The notes beneath the pieces are model-generated. The model searched no databases, was not told where the DNA came from, and saw only the letters and a list, made by a program, of their open reading frames with translations. 64,000 nucleotides of DNA from Cloacimonetes bacterium UBA5284 (lineage in GTDB: Bacteria > Cloacimonadota > Cloacimonadia > Cloacimonadales > Cloacimonadaceae). The stretch spans positions 1 through 64,000 of the forward strand of contig DHSO01000052.1 of the NCBI GenBank assembly GCA_002410505.1, given 5' to 3'. Positions 34,698-43,512 of this stretch are shown here, piece after piece. Positions within the stretch are counted from its first letter, which is position 1. Each line of letters starts with the position of its first letter. Both the position numbers and the translations under genes were made by a program.

Positions 34698-36438
34698 TGC
34701 TTTTCTAAGCGGCCAATCTCGCGGGATAGAATTCTATCATTATAACAGCGACAACGTGCGCCTTTTGGAATCCATTCTGCAGTATTCTGTCAACCCGCTT
34801 TCGAATACAAACTTAAATATTTTGGGGCAAAGCTCTTGGGAAGACAGGCTGAATTTCAATCAGGAGACCCGCCGTTCGATGTTGGGCAGTTCCCTCACAT
34901 ACGGGATGAATCGCCTCAGTCACACATTATTGATGGATTACGAATCCTATTTCGATTCCAGCGATCTGGAGCCCACTGCCTACATCAACAAAAACGGCAA
35001 GATGGGCTATCAACTGTTTTGGTCTCCGCTGGACAGTCTTGTTTTGAGCTTGCAAGCTCACGGTCTGATCCGCAACGAACAAGACCGCTATCTGCAAGAT
35101 AACTATCGTAATAGCAATGGATATCAACTGTCCTCAAACAGCTCCTACCGTTACGAAGGATCTTCTGTATCAGCCGGTATCCGCGGCTATGTGGATGCCA
35201 AAGAGATGAATTGGGAATCCTATCGCACTGTAACTGCTGCTGCAGATTTTAACGCCGAATCCGAGCGTTTCATCTGGGATAGCGGTATGGACATCAATCA
35301 CCGCACGGACGACATATACACCATCAGCCATTACTCGGATGAGGATCGTAGCATATACGAGAAACATGATGAGCAGAAACGACAAGGCCTTAGTATTTAC
35401 GGTAGGGCGCAATACATGGCTTCACCAAAGCTAGTGCTCAGTTTTGGAGAAAACTACCGAGAGAAACGAATCCGATTGAAAGAGAATACCATACGCAACA
35501 ACGGTGAGTTCAACAACGATCTTGACCTGGCTCTGAATTACGAAATCATGCCTCATCTCAATATGGAAATTAGCGCAAACCACAATCTTGCCATCAAGGA
35601 TTTCAATATCGACCAAAACACCCGCCACATCGAGAACCGCGTTCTGAGCGCGACAACAGGGTGGGAATACAGCCCTCGGGATTCTCTGTTTACCGCACTA
35701 GGTGTAAGCCTGCAACGCACCAGCTTTCCCTCCAATGAATATTGGGACAACGATCTGCGAACCCAAAGCGCTCGTTTGGGCTGGAAGCATTACTACCACG
35801 ATTATCTGCGCCTCTCAAACTGGTTCAACTACTCCATGCGGGACGATATCTATATGAACGCGCTGCTTTCCGCCAATAACCACAGTCTGGAAAGCTTCAG
35901 CTTCATCCCCGAAGCGGAAATCCTGTTTGGAGATAGACTCGCTCTCGTCCAAAGCTATCAAGTCCGCACAGATTATACCAATTATCACTATAAAAACGCA
36001 CGGACAGATAAACTATACCGGCAATTGAGTTGTAGATACAACCTGATCTTCGACAGCTATCCTTACGTAGCTCGCGCCGGAGATGAGCACTGGATTACCC
36101 TCCCCTATCGCGGCAATTCCGGCTCAGCTTTCTTGTGCGATATCGGCTTTTCCTATGAAGAAAACCAATATGGTGAAAAAATGGGAGAGTTTTACGACAT
36201 CCGCAGCAAAAACCGCATCTACCTGGCCGAATTGACCATCAAACACGACATCGATACTTTCTACTACAGCCTGGCTCCACGCTACAGGTGGGGTACCTGG
36301 ACGGAATACTCAATCACCGCAGGAACCTATTGGTCCTTCAACGACGGAAGCTATCTGGAGCTGAGCCTCAGCCCCATATCTGAAGATCTGAAGGAGATTG
36401 ACTGGCGCAGTTCCATAAACCTCAGCCTTGTATTCTAA
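34651..36438 (+). CDS. Putative outer-membrane beta-barrel protein
   Basis: This is a 595-residue exported protein of unknown function. A signal peptide (KKNSFVLAILLLSCSAFLSG) precedes a sequence full of short amphipathic beta-strands rich in Tyr, Ser and Asn (YGMNRLSHTLLMDYESYFD, LSNWFNYSMRDDIYMNALLS, YRWGTWTEYSITAGTYWSF), ending in SSINLSLVF with a C-terminal Phe as in many outer-membrane barrels. ATG 34651 lies inside the end of rsmA (47-base overlap); the shorter start gives the better signal peptide. Confidence 0.65.
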   Translation: MKKNSFVLAILLLSCSAFLSGQSRGIEFYHYNSDNVRLLESILQYSVNPLSNTNLNILGQSSWEDRLNFNQETRRSMLGSSLTYGMNRLSHTLLMDYESYFDSSDLEPTAYINKNGKMGYQLFWSPLDSLVLSLQAHGLIRNEQDRYLQDNYRNSNGYQLSSNSSYRYEGSSVSAGIRGYVDAKEMNWESYRTVTAAADFNAESERFIWDSGMDINHRTDDIYTISHYSDEDRSIYEKHDEQKRQGLSIYGRAQYMASPKLVLSFGENYREKRIRLKENTIRNNGEFNNDLDLALNYEIMPHLNMEISANHNLAIKDFNIDQNTRHIENRVLSATTGWEYSPRDSLFTALGVSLQRTSFPSNEYWDNDLRTQSARLGWKHYYHDYLRLSNWFNYSMRDDIYMNALLSANNHSLESFSFIPEAEILFGDRLALVQSYQVRTDYTNYHYKNARTDKLYRQLSCRYNLIFDSYPYVARAGDEHWITLPYRGNSGSAFLCDIGFSYEENQYGEKMGEFYDIRSKNRIYLAELTIKHDIDTFYYSLAPRYRWGTWTEYSITAGTYWSFNDGSYLELSLSPISEDLKEIDWRSSINLSLVF

Positions 36439-36892
36439 ACCATAAGGTTTGTTCAGCGTAGATCACCCGACCTCACAGCTCCCATCGTAGACGGCACTAT
36501 CACCTACACCGAGTATCCTCAAAATATTCAAAAACACAGAGTTCCCAAAAAGGGTCTCAGGATGTCCCCCGATGCCCCATTCTACAATTCTCGGGGATTC
36601 ATTAGCTGATTAATATGCTTCATAGCTGATCCTGCAATATTCAATATTCATTCACTATGCATTATACATTTCCAAACAGTCAAAATCCCTCAAAATCCGT
36701 CATAATCAGAAAAACCAAAGAAATCCCCGGATTTCTCTATAAATTGTCGCCCAAAACTGTAAATGGGCGTCGGCGTGACAAATGGGGATAAAACATTGAT
36801 TGGTGAGGGCTTATGACGGACTGGTTTTTGAGACTGTGTTACAGCGAGCGAGTTTGTGGAAACCGAGATTGAAATCGATGGCATGGCAGTGG

Positions 36893-36916
36893 TCAGTGTC
36901 CTGATCAGTGTCCTGA
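36893..36916. repeat. Perfect 12-bp tandem duplication
   Basis: TCAGTGTCCTGA occurs twice head to tail. The unit is itself an imperfect palindrome (TCAG...CTGA). Confidence 0.8.
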
Positions 36917-36947
36917 TCTATGCGTATGCGCCTGTAGATGAGGCGGG

Positions 36948-36965
36948 AGCTTCTGATGAGCTTCT
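36948..36965. repeat. AGCTTCT direct repeat, 11-base period
   Basis: AGCTTCT at 36948-36954 recurs at 36959-36965 with GATG between. Confidence 0.6.
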
Positions 36966-36981
36966 ATAATGTTAGCTCCTC

Positions 36982-37005
36982 CGAACTAAAATAACGAACT
37001 AAAAT
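36982..37005. repeat. CGAACTAAAAT direct repeat, 13-base period
   Basis: CGAACTAAAAT at 36982-36992 recurs at 36995-37005 with AA between. Confidence 0.75.
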
Positions 37006-37066
37006 CAGGAAAAGACCAAAACTTTCTCAGTTTTCACCCTGTCTTTGTGGCGTTCATCAGCTCTTT

Positions 37067-37115
37067 ATCAAGCGTTCATCAAGCGTTAATTATTAACGCT
37101 TGATGAACGCTTGAT
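37067..37115. repeat. 49-bp perfect palindrome built from ATCAAGCGTT units
   Basis: Two 24-base arms (37067-37090 and 37092-37115) are exact reverse complements around a single T at 37091. Each arm contains two copies of ATCAAGCGTT, so the element is a double inverted repeat. There is no T-run after it. Related words (GCGTTCATCA at 37050, CTTGATTAAC at 37121) flank it. Confidence 0.9.
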
Positions 37116-37353
37116 GACCACTTGATTAACACTGTCTACAGAGCTGACAGTTAGCCGGGCAAAATGGTCATTTTTTCAGCCAAATTTTTAAGCCAGGATG
37201 TTGATTCAGAATTCATATTTTTGTGTTGAGTTTAATTGATTGCCAAAGTCAGGATCGCCCCGTCAGGCATCCCGGGAAGACGCGATAGCTGCCAAATCAT
37301 GCAGGGCCAATCACAACCGAGGGGGAGAAGGTATGCTTGAAATATCTTTATGA

Positions 37354-37359
37354 TTGACA
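37354..37359 (+). promoter_or_regulatory. Putative -35 hexamer TTGACA of the SRP RNA gene
   Basis: TTGACA ends 30 bases before the predicted 5' end of the SRP RNA, the right place for a -35 element; no good -10 match is seen. Confidence 0.4.
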
Positions 37360-37388
37360 AAAAATCAGTATTGAATTGAGCTGCACAC

Positions 37389-37487
37389 GCCAGGTACAGC
37401 CAATGTCTGAATGTGAATCATGTCAGGTCGGGAACGAAGCAGCATTAAGCAATCTCAGATGTGTGCGCTGCCACCTGGCTTTTTTTT
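37389..37487 (+). ncRNA. ffs: Small-type signal recognition particle RNA (4.5S-like)
   Basis: The RNA scaffolds Ffh in co-translational targeting. The apical hallmark is present: TGTCAGGTCGGGAACGAAGC followed by AGCATTAAGCA, matching the symmetric and asymmetric internal loops and the GGAA-type tetraloop region of bacterial domain IV. The ends pair perfectly (GCCAGGT 37389-37395 with ACCTGGC 37473-37479) to make one long hairpin, and a run of eight T (37480-37487) terminates it. The exact 5' end may lie a few bases upstream. Reading this stretch as protein would give a false N-terminal extension of the next gene. Confidence 0.92.
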
Positions 37488-37561
37488 GCTGTTCGGCTGT
37501 GAAATTGCTTTATATAGTTAAGATTATCTTCCAGATCGAAGGTAGACAAAAGGATCGTTAC

Positions 37562-40411
37562 ATGAAGAAATTACTCTTTTTGGTGCTGTCGCTATGGTCT
37601 CTGGCATTACTCCATGGATATCCTGTGCACATCCAAAGCTGGAAACCGGACCAGGATGTGAAAGCTATAAATGCCTTGAATATAAGTATAGACAGCGTAA
37701 ACCGGCGCAGCGGTGCCATCATTGCCTATGTCCGGGATGAAACTGAACATGATCTTTTAAGGTCGCATGGCTATGATGCCCGGCGCATTCCGGATGCTTC
37801 CCATGAGTATTACGAGTATCTTCGGGATACGGTTTGGGCGTCCAAAACCTTGGTGAACGAATATTATGACATCACAGAATACACAGAGTTCATGCAGAAT
37901 ATCGCGCTGGATTATCCCAATATCTGCCACTTGGAGCAATTTGGCAATTCCATACAGGGCCATCCCCTCTACTTCATGAAGATTTCAGATAACGTAAGTG
38001 TAAACGAGGCAGAACCGGAAGTAAAGCTAGTTGCCAGCATCCACGGCGACGAAACCGTTGGTTACATAATGATGCTCCGTCTGATTGAACACCTGACCGA
38101 AAACTACAATATTGACCCCCAAATCACCGATTTATTGAACAACACTGAGATCTGGATATGCCCCTTGATGAATCCTGATGGCTATGTAAACGGTGAAAGA
38201 TACAATGCAGCAGGTATAGATTTGAACCGCAACTTCCCCATGCCCAATGGTATCACAAATCCGGACGGCAATCCCACTGCTGTGGAAAACATCGCAATGA
38301 TGGATTTCAGCCAGGACCACAATTTTGCCATCGGGATAAACTTTCATGGTGGCGCTTTGGTGATAAACTACCCATGGGATTACACTTACACCCTCACGCC
38401 GGACAATCAGACGATAGTGGATATGTCCCTCACTTACTCATCTCAAAACCAACCCATGTACAACAGTTCGGAATTTGAGGACGGCATCACCAACGGCGCT
38501 GCATGGTATGTGATTACCGGTAGCATGCAGGATTGGAATTACGGTTTTACAAACAACATCGAGCTCACGGCGGAGATCAGCAATATTAAATGGCCGCATG
38601 CATCAACGCTGGATGGTTATTGGGAAGATAACCGACAAGCGATTCTGGATTTTATCGCATACGCTCAGAATGGCATCAAGGGCTTGGTAACAGATGATAT
38701 GGGCACAGCTTTACTCGCCTTCATCAGCATAATCGGAAACAACAAAGTGATCCAAAACGATTCCCAATTGGGAGATTACCATCGGATAATGCTGCCGGGT
38801 ACATACACCATCAAAGCCTCTTCACCTGGATACATACCTCAGACTGCGGAAGTAACCGTGCCAGCAAGCGGATATACAGAACACAATTTTGAGCTGCAAA
38901 CCGCAGCCTATATGAATATATCAGGAATCATCCGAGACAGTGCCGGCTTTCCCATACCCAACGCGTCCATCAAGATCGATACCGAGCCGCAAACCCTGCT
39001 CCAAAGCGATGCCAACGGTGAATTCAGCCTGATAAACATCCCTGAAGGAGATTACAAAGTATCCGCTTGGGGATCCGGTGGCGTGTTCCAGAAGACTTTG
39101 GCCCTGCGCAAACATGGACCTGAAGATCTCCTGGTACTTATTCTGCAAAACCCCATCTTTGCCGATTATTTTGAAAACGGCATATCAAACTGGAATCCCA
39201 GCGGCACATGGTCCATAATCCCGGATAATGGCAACAATGTGCTTACAGATTCCCCCTCCGGAAACTACGGCGCAAATCAAAACCGGCCCATCAGCCTGGC
39301 AAGCCCATTGTCCTTACAAAGCATCTCCGATTGTCAGCTTAGCTTCAGGGCAAAGTGGGATCTCGAATTCGGTTGGGATTACGTGTATGTGGAGGCATCT
39401 TCAAATGGCAGCGATTGGGATCAACTGGATGCAATCACCGGAGAACAGGAAGAATGGACAAATCTGAACTATTCTCTGGAATCATATTCAAATTCGGATC
39501 TTTACCTGCGCTTTCGCCTACGCAGCGACTGGTCGGGATCAGGAGATGGTATATATATAGACGACATCATCATCACGGGAATCAATAGCTCTCACGCCAT
39601 CTATGGCGATGTGGATATGGACACTGCCATCAGCAGCGCCGATCTTCAGTTGATTCTGGATTACAGTGTGGGTGGATCCCTGGATGCAGCTCAATTGATC
39701 AATGCTGATACCGACCTGACAGATGGTGTAAGCACTCTGGATGCCTACAACATTTTGCGCTATATGAAGCAAAGCAGTTACATGTTCCCTGCCCAGGATC
39801 CCACTTCCCCGTTGTTGCCGGAGACAGAGATCAGCGCTTATATGGAAGAGGGTGCCCTGCTTATCAGCCCTTCGGATGAGCTTCGCAGTTTGCACCTTGA
39901 TATACCATATGTTATTCAAAATGCCGATTCCATCGAAAGCCCGCATTATTTTGCCATGGATGCAGCTAATGGCCTGATGAGCCTGGTAAGCTACTATAGT
40001 ATGGCAGATCAGCTGATGCCTATCTCTCTACAAGATCCGGACAGCAGTTTCGAGCTGCCCGCTGAGATTAACGGATACACGAGTGTCCTGGATGTGCAAC
40101 CCTCTGATATTGAGGACGACATCAGCAGCGTTGCCCTGCTCACACTGTCTCAGAACTATCCCAATCCCTTCAATCCCAGCACTTTGATCAGCTTCACACT
40201 GGCAAAGGCAGAACCTGTGAAACTGGAGATTTTTAATATGAAAGGACAATTGGTAACTCAAATGCTGAATGCGAACTTGCCTGCCGGCTCTCACAGCGTC
40301 GTTTGGAACGGCATAGATTCGCATGGCAAAGCCGTCAGCTCCGGTATCTATTTCTATCGCCTCAGCGCCAATGGAAGCAGACTCAGCAGAAAAATGGTAC
40401 TAAGCAAATGA
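37562..40411 (+). CDS. Secreted M14 zinc carboxypeptidase with dockerin-like and C-terminal sorting domains
   Basis: This 949-residue exported metallocarboxypeptidase has a signal peptide (KKLLFLVLSLWSLALLHG). The M14 domain (about 110-375) carries zinc ligands HGDE (His161, Glu164) and NFH (His262) and the catalytic Glu338 in ELTAEIS. After it come two carboxypeptidase-regulatory-like beta domains (about 385-530), a MAM/CBM-like region (about 540-680), a dockerin-like pair of EF motifs (GDVDMDTAISSADLQLIL, NADTDLTDGVSTLDAY, about 685-745), and a C-terminal FlgD-type sorting domain starting NYPNPFNPSTLISF (about 865-949). ATG 37562 is the true start; the frame upstream runs through the SRP RNA. 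The product probably acts on peptides at the cell surface. Confidence 0.88.
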   Translation: MKKLLFLVLSLWSLALLHGYPVHIQSWKPDQDVKAINALNISIDSVNRRSGAIIAYVRDETEHDLLRSHGYDARRIPDASHEYYEYLRDTVWASKTLVNEYYDITEYTEFMQNIALDYPNICHLEQFGNSIQGHPLYFMKISDNVSVNEAEPEVKLVASIHGDETVGYIMMLRLIEHLTENYNIDPQITDLLNNTEIWICPLMNPDGYVNGERYNAAGIDLNRNFPMPNGITNPDGNPTAVENIAMMDFSQDHNFAIGINFHGGALVINYPWDYTYTLTPDNQTIVDMSLTYSSQNQPMYNSSEFEDGITNGAAWYVITGSMQDWNYGFTNNIELTAEISNIKWPHASTLDGYWEDNRQAILDFIAYAQNGIKGLVTDDMGTALLAFISIIGNNKVIQNDSQLGDYHRIMLPGTYTIKASSPGYIPQTAEVTVPASGYTEHNFELQTAAYMNISGIIRDSAGFPIPNASIKIDTEPQTLLQSDANGEFSLINIPEGDYKVSAWGSGGVFQKTLALRKHGPEDLLVLILQNPIFADYFENGISNWNPSGTWSIIPDNGNNVLTDSPSGNYGANQNRPISLASPLSLQSISDCQLSFRAKWDLEFGWDYVYVEASSNGSDWDQLDAITGEQEEWTNLNYSLESYSNSDLYLRFRLRSDWSGSGDGIYIDDIIITGINSSHAIYGDVDMDTAISSADLQLILDYSVGGSLDAAQLINADTDLTDGVSTLDAYNILRYMKQSSYMFPAQDPTSPLLPETEISAYMEEGALLISPSDELRSLHLDIPYVIQNADSIESPHYFAMDAANGLMSLVSYYSMADQLMPISLQDPDSSFELPAEINGYTSVLDVQPSDIEDDISSVALLTLSQNYPNPFNPSTLISFTLAKAEPVKLEIFNMKGQLVTQMLNANLPAGSHSVVWNGIDSHGKAVSSGIYFYRLSANGSRLSRKMVLSK

Positions 40412-40893
40412 ATAGAATACTCGTCAGCTTCGGCTTGTTGATTTCGATTCTTTTTGCCTGTGGATGCCCCAAGGCTCCTATGGAAGAGAAAGATAACTCC
40501 GGCTACTCTTTTCGCAAGGATGGCACTTTGCAAATTCACTCTGCTACCGGTATACTGAAAGCGGAATTCGATATCGAGATTGTGGAAAGCCAGAGTGAAT
40601 TGGCGCAAGGGCTTAAATACCGCGAAAGCATGGCAGAAACCCAGGGAATGCTCTTTATCTTTGAACAAATAGACTACCATTCCTTTTGGATGCAAGATAC
40701 CTACCTCAGCCTTGATATGATCTTTATAGATCACTACAACAAGATCATCAATATAGCCAAAAACACCACTCCTTTCAGTGAAGATCCCATTTTCCCTGAA
40801 AAACCAAATCAATACGTACTGGAGCTTCTTGCCGGTACTACAGATAAACTAAATATTACAGACACGGACGAGGTAACATGGCAAAGAAACTGA
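40408..40893 (+). CDS. DUF192 family lipoprotein
   Basis: This 161-residue protein has a lipobox LFAC (Cys18) and the DUF192 core: EIVESQSELAQGLKYRESM, GMLFIFEQIDYHSFWMQDT and LDMIFIDHYNKIINI. Family members are small exported beta proteins of unknown activity. The ATG overlaps the carboxypeptidase stop by four bases (ATGA) and its 3' end overlaps the deacetylase gene by 16 bases. Confidence 0.88.
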   Translation: MNRILVSFGLLISILFACGCPKAPMEEKDNSGYSFRKDGTLQIHSATGILKAEFDIEIVESQSELAQGLKYRESMAETQGMLFIFEQIDYHSFWMQDTYLSLDMIFIDHYNKIINIAKNTTPFSEDPIFPEKPNQYVLELLAGTTDKLNITDTDEVTWQRN

Positions 40894-41759
40894 TTTTCCC
40901 ATTACTTCTGCTACTGGTACTTTTTGCCTGCAAGAGCAAACCGAACGGGCAGAATCACGAAATCAAGGCAGAACCCGAGCAGGGTGAAGAAAGCATTTAC
41001 AATCCGGAAAAAGAGACGGTTCCGGTAGCTGAAACACCTTTGCAAAGCTATCAATACTCATGGACAAATTCCGATGATATGCCCGATGTGGTAATCATAA
41101 TCGACGATTTTGGCAATAGTGGCGGGCAGCTTCTGGAAGATTTTGCCGATCTGCCAAAAGAAGTGGTTTTTGCCGTATTACCGGATCTTTCTCATAGCGA
41201 AGAAGCTGCCAGAATGGCTAGTTCAAAAGGGCACGAAGTGAGCATCCACGTTCCCATGGAAGCGGAAAACAGCAGTATAAGTCCCGGTGAAGAGTATATA
41301 TCTAAAAACATGGATGAAAAAGACATTATGAAAACACTGGATTCATTTATAGCCCAAATGCCTATGGCAATTGCTGCCAACAATCACATGGGAAGTGCCA
41401 CTACCGCAAGCTTGCCCACGATGAAGGCAGTGCTGAAGCATATGACAAAAAAGGGGCTGCTGTTTGTAGATAGCGCCACCACTTCCAAAAGCGCGGTTTA
41501 TAGCGCCGCTCAGGAATTGGGAATATTTACGGCCAGACGTGATATCTTCCTGGATGTACCGGATGTAAGTGATGCCACGATCATAGCAAAGATAGAATCG
41601 CTGGCAAAGTATAAAGGGCGCAAAGAACCTATAGTCATCATCAGTCACTGTCACAATCGTGAAAAACTGGATGCCCTGCGCAAATTCATTACGCAGATAC
41701 AGAGCATGGGCTTGCGCATTGTCTCGTTGCGGGACGCTTATCCCAGAGTTCGGGCTTAG
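40878..41759 (+). CDS. Divergent polysaccharide deacetylase lipoprotein (YibQ-like)
   Basis: This 293-residue lipoprotein (LFAC, Cys18) has a NodB-like fold of the YibQ/DUF610 type: VVIIIDDFGNSGG with the catalytic aspartates, VVFAVLPDLSHSEEAARMA, the histidine-containing EVSIHVPMEAENS, NNHMGSATT and IVIISHCHNREKLDAL. Substrates of this branch are not established; envelope glycan trimming is the usual suggestion. It forms an overlapping unit with the DUF192 gene. Confidence 0.88.
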   Translation: MAKKLIFPLLLLLVLFACKSKPNGQNHEIKAEPEQGEESIYNPEKETVPVAETPLQSYQYSWTNSDDMPDVVIIIDDFGNSGGQLLEDFADLPKEVVFAVLPDLSHSEEAARMASSKGHEVSIHVPMEAENSSISPGEEYISKNMDEKDIMKTLDSFIAQMPMAIAANNHMGSATTASLPTMKAVLKHMTKKGLLFVDSATTSKSAVYSAAQELGIFTARRDIFLDVPDVSDATIIAKIESLAKYKGRKEPIVIISHCHNREKLDALRKFITQIQSMGLRIVSLRDAYPRVRA

Positions 41760-41833
41760 CGTCATGCACATCGCTCGCGACACAGATTATGTGGAAAGAT
41801 ATCCACAAGTCGAAAAAGACCTTGTGATTTTGC

Positions 41834-41839
41834 TTGACA
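41834..41839 (+). promoter_or_regulatory. Putative -35 hexamer TTGACA before the OB-fold protein
   Basis: TTGACA lies 39 bases before the start codon; TATAAA (41853-41858) follows after only 13 bases, so the pairing is uncertain. Confidence 0.3.
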
Positions 41840-41878
41840 GGAATCAGATGAATATAAACTGAGTTTTAGAGGAGATAT

Positions 41879-42598
41879 ATGAGAAAGTATCTATTACTTA
41901 TAACCCTGTTTACAGGTTTGATTGTTTCGGCCTGGAGCCTCTCTATATACGACATTCAGTATACCGCTTCCCCCGGTAGTGACAATACATATCCCTCCCC
42001 CTACGCCGGTAATAGAGTAAGCACTGAAGGCATCGTGACCGCCGTGAACTACAAATCTGGCGGTTTCTTCATCTCAGAAGCAGTAGCGGGGCCGTTTAGC
42101 GGTCTGCTGGTATTGGATCGGCGTAGCGATGTCCGCGTGGGAGATCGCATCCGAATTTCAGGGCTTGTGCAGGAAAGCTTTGGCATGACTACGCTGCAGG
42201 ATGTCACCGCGCTTAGCATCTTAGAACGCAATCATCCTTTGCCCATACCCGCCAAACTCACTACTGCACAAATCACACACTCTGTGGAAGCAGAATCCTA
42301 CGAAAGTGTGTATGCCCGGGTATATTCGGTCAGCGCTTCGGGGCAGAAAAGTTCCCGTAACCGCCTTATGGTGAGCGATGGTACCGGTATGTGCAGTATC
42401 ACTATGGGTAGTTTCGGCCCTTCCAAAATTGATTTTGGTAAAAGCACCGGGAATCAATTTTCTTCGATTACCGGCATTGTAACTTTCAGCTTTGGTGAAT
42501 TTTCTTTGAATCCGGTTTCCGGTACAGATATTGAAGTAAACCAGCCTGTTTCGGTGCAAAACCGTAGCTGGGGAAGAATCAAATCCATCTACAAATAA
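41879..42598 (+). CDS. Secreted OB-fold-like protein
   Basis: This 239-residue exported protein has a signal peptide (RKYLLLITLFTGLIVSAWS). It opens with SIYDIQYTASPGSDNTYPSP and STEGIVTAVNYKSGGFFISEA, an OB-fold-like nucleic-acid-binding-type module that in FCB bacteria often precedes nuclease or sorting domains in secreted proteins. A second similar unit follows (YARVYSVSASGQ, GTGMCSITM, GIVTFSFGEFSLNPV). No nuclease domain is attached. GAGGAG precedes the ATG. Confidence 0.65.
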   Translation: MRKYLLLITLFTGLIVSAWSLSIYDIQYTASPGSDNTYPSPYAGNRVSTEGIVTAVNYKSGGFFISEAVAGPFSGLLVLDRRSDVRVGDRIRISGLVQESFGMTTLQDVTALSILERNHPLPIPAKLTTAQITHSVEAESYESVYARVYSVSASGQKSSRNRLMVSDGTGMCSITMGSFGPSKIDFGKSTGNQFSSITGIVTFSFGEFSLNPVSGTDIEVNQPVSVQNRSWGRIKSIYK

Positions 42599-42611
42599 TG
42601 AGGTTTAAATA

Positions 42612-42977
42612 ATGAAAAAGTTCTTCAAAGCTCTGCTCTTCATTGGTGGAACTGCTGCAGCCGCGCACTTTGGCATGAAAGCATACCGTCGTGTAAGTGG
42701 AACAGTAAAACTCTCCAAATCGCTTCCAGAATTTCTGTCCAATGTGTATGGTGAACAGCCCAAGATAGACATCAATCAGACTATGAACTATCTCTCAATA
42801 AAAGTTCGTTTTAGCCAGGAGATCCTGGATAAACACGATGACATCGAAAACACCATCCGTGAGTACATCGACGATTTCTATCCCGAAGTAGCCAAATGCT
42901 CTGTGGATATAGACATCCAGGCCAAGGCCGAAGAAGCCGAAAGCCACACGGAAGAGGAGCCCGTAACCGAGGAATAA
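42612..42977 (+). CDS. Small N-terminally anchored protein of unknown function
   Basis: This 121-residue protein has one N-terminal hydrophobic stretch (FFKALLFIGGTAAAAHFGM), then a soluble region (YLSIKVRFSQEILDKHDDI, IREYIDDFYPEVAKCSVDI) and a very acidic C-terminus (about 105-121). I do not recognise a family. It lies 13 bases after the OB-fold gene with GAGG in front, and a terminator follows. Confidence 0.6.
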   Translation: MKKFFKALLFIGGTAAAAHFGMKAYRRVSGTVKLSKSLPEFLSNVYGEQPKIDINQTMNYLSIKVRFSQEILDKHDDIENTIREYIDDFYPEVAKCSVDIDIQAKAEEAESHTEEEPVTEE

Positions 42978-43004
42978 GCTTGGGTTTTGCCTTGGTAAAT
43001 CTTA

Positions 43005-43032
43005 TGGTGGAGTAAATTACTCCACCATTTTA
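43005..43032 (+). terminator. Hairpin terminator after the small anchored protein
   Basis: Perfect 11-bp stem ATGGTGGAGTA/TACTCCACCAT (43005-43015, 43019-43029) with a short TTTT end. The near-symmetry could serve both strands. Confidence 0.6.
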
Positions 43033-43107
43033 GTATGCATTTAACTGGCACACAACGCTAAAACACTTATCTTGTTCATAAACAAAGAAAACAACTGGAG
43101 GAATCAC

Positions 43108-43503
43108 ATGAAAGTAGTTCACTATGACAACGTGGAACTGGAACCCGTAGATGTTGAAGGGGCCAAAGGTGCTCAGATCCGCTGGCTGATCAGCCAAAAA
43201 GACGGCGCGCCAACTTTTGCCATGCGCATGTTCGAAGTGGAACCCGGTGGCCATACTCCCTATCATCAGCATGAATGGGAACATGAACTCTATTGCCTCT
43301 CCGGCACGGGAGCCCTAGTTACAGAACGCGGAGAGCTTCCCTTTGCCGAAAACGATATAATGTATGTAGACCCCGGCATGATGCATGCCTTCAAAAACGT
43401 TGGCGAAGATACTCTGAAGTTTCTCTGCCTCATCCCCAATGAAAAACCTGTGGTAAAGAAGACGGTGAATCCCTTTGCCGATGAAGAAGCAAATAACTGC
43501 TGA
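43108..43503 (+). CDS. Cupin-domain protein
   Basis: This is a single-domain cupin of 131 residues. Motif 1 reads GGHTPYHQHEWEHELYCLSG, with the metal-binding His/His/Glu set, and motif 2 reads YVDPGMMHAFKN. The length and simplicity resemble small metal-binding cupins of unknown substrate. CTGGAGG lies ten bases before the chosen ATG; an in-frame ATG at 43072 precedes that site. The M42 peptidase gene follows nine bases after the stop. Confidence 0.85.
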   Translation: MKVVHYDNVELEPVDVEGAKGAQIRWLISQKDGAPTFAMRMFEVEPGGHTPYHQHEWEHELYCLSGTGALVTERGELPFAENDIMYVDPGMMHAFKNVGEDTLKFLCLIPNEKPVVKKTVNPFADEEANNC

Positions 43504-43512
43504 GGACGGGCG

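Larger units (their letters stand above)
36439..37353. other. 0.9-kb gene-free stretch of short tandem duplications
   Basis: I see no supported gene. The stretch holds a GAAATCC/GGATTTC hairpin (36720-36735), three separate short tandem duplications with 11-13-base periods (36893-36916, 36948-36965, 36982-37005) and a 49-base palindrome (37067-37115). The one minus-strand open frame at 36690-36884 is low-complexity and without a ribosome-binding site. Confidence 0.6.

Noticed and set aside
36690..36884. 64-residue minus-strand open frame in the 0.9-kb gene-free region
   Set aside because: No recognisable protein features or translation signal, and it runs through a hairpin.
37067..37115. The long palindrome as a transcription terminator
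   Set aside because: No T-run on either side and no gene ends close by.
37376..37561. N-terminal extension of the M14 carboxypeptidase with a Cys-rich stretch
   Set aside because: It is the SRP RNA gene and its terminator; the signal peptide begins at ATG 37562.
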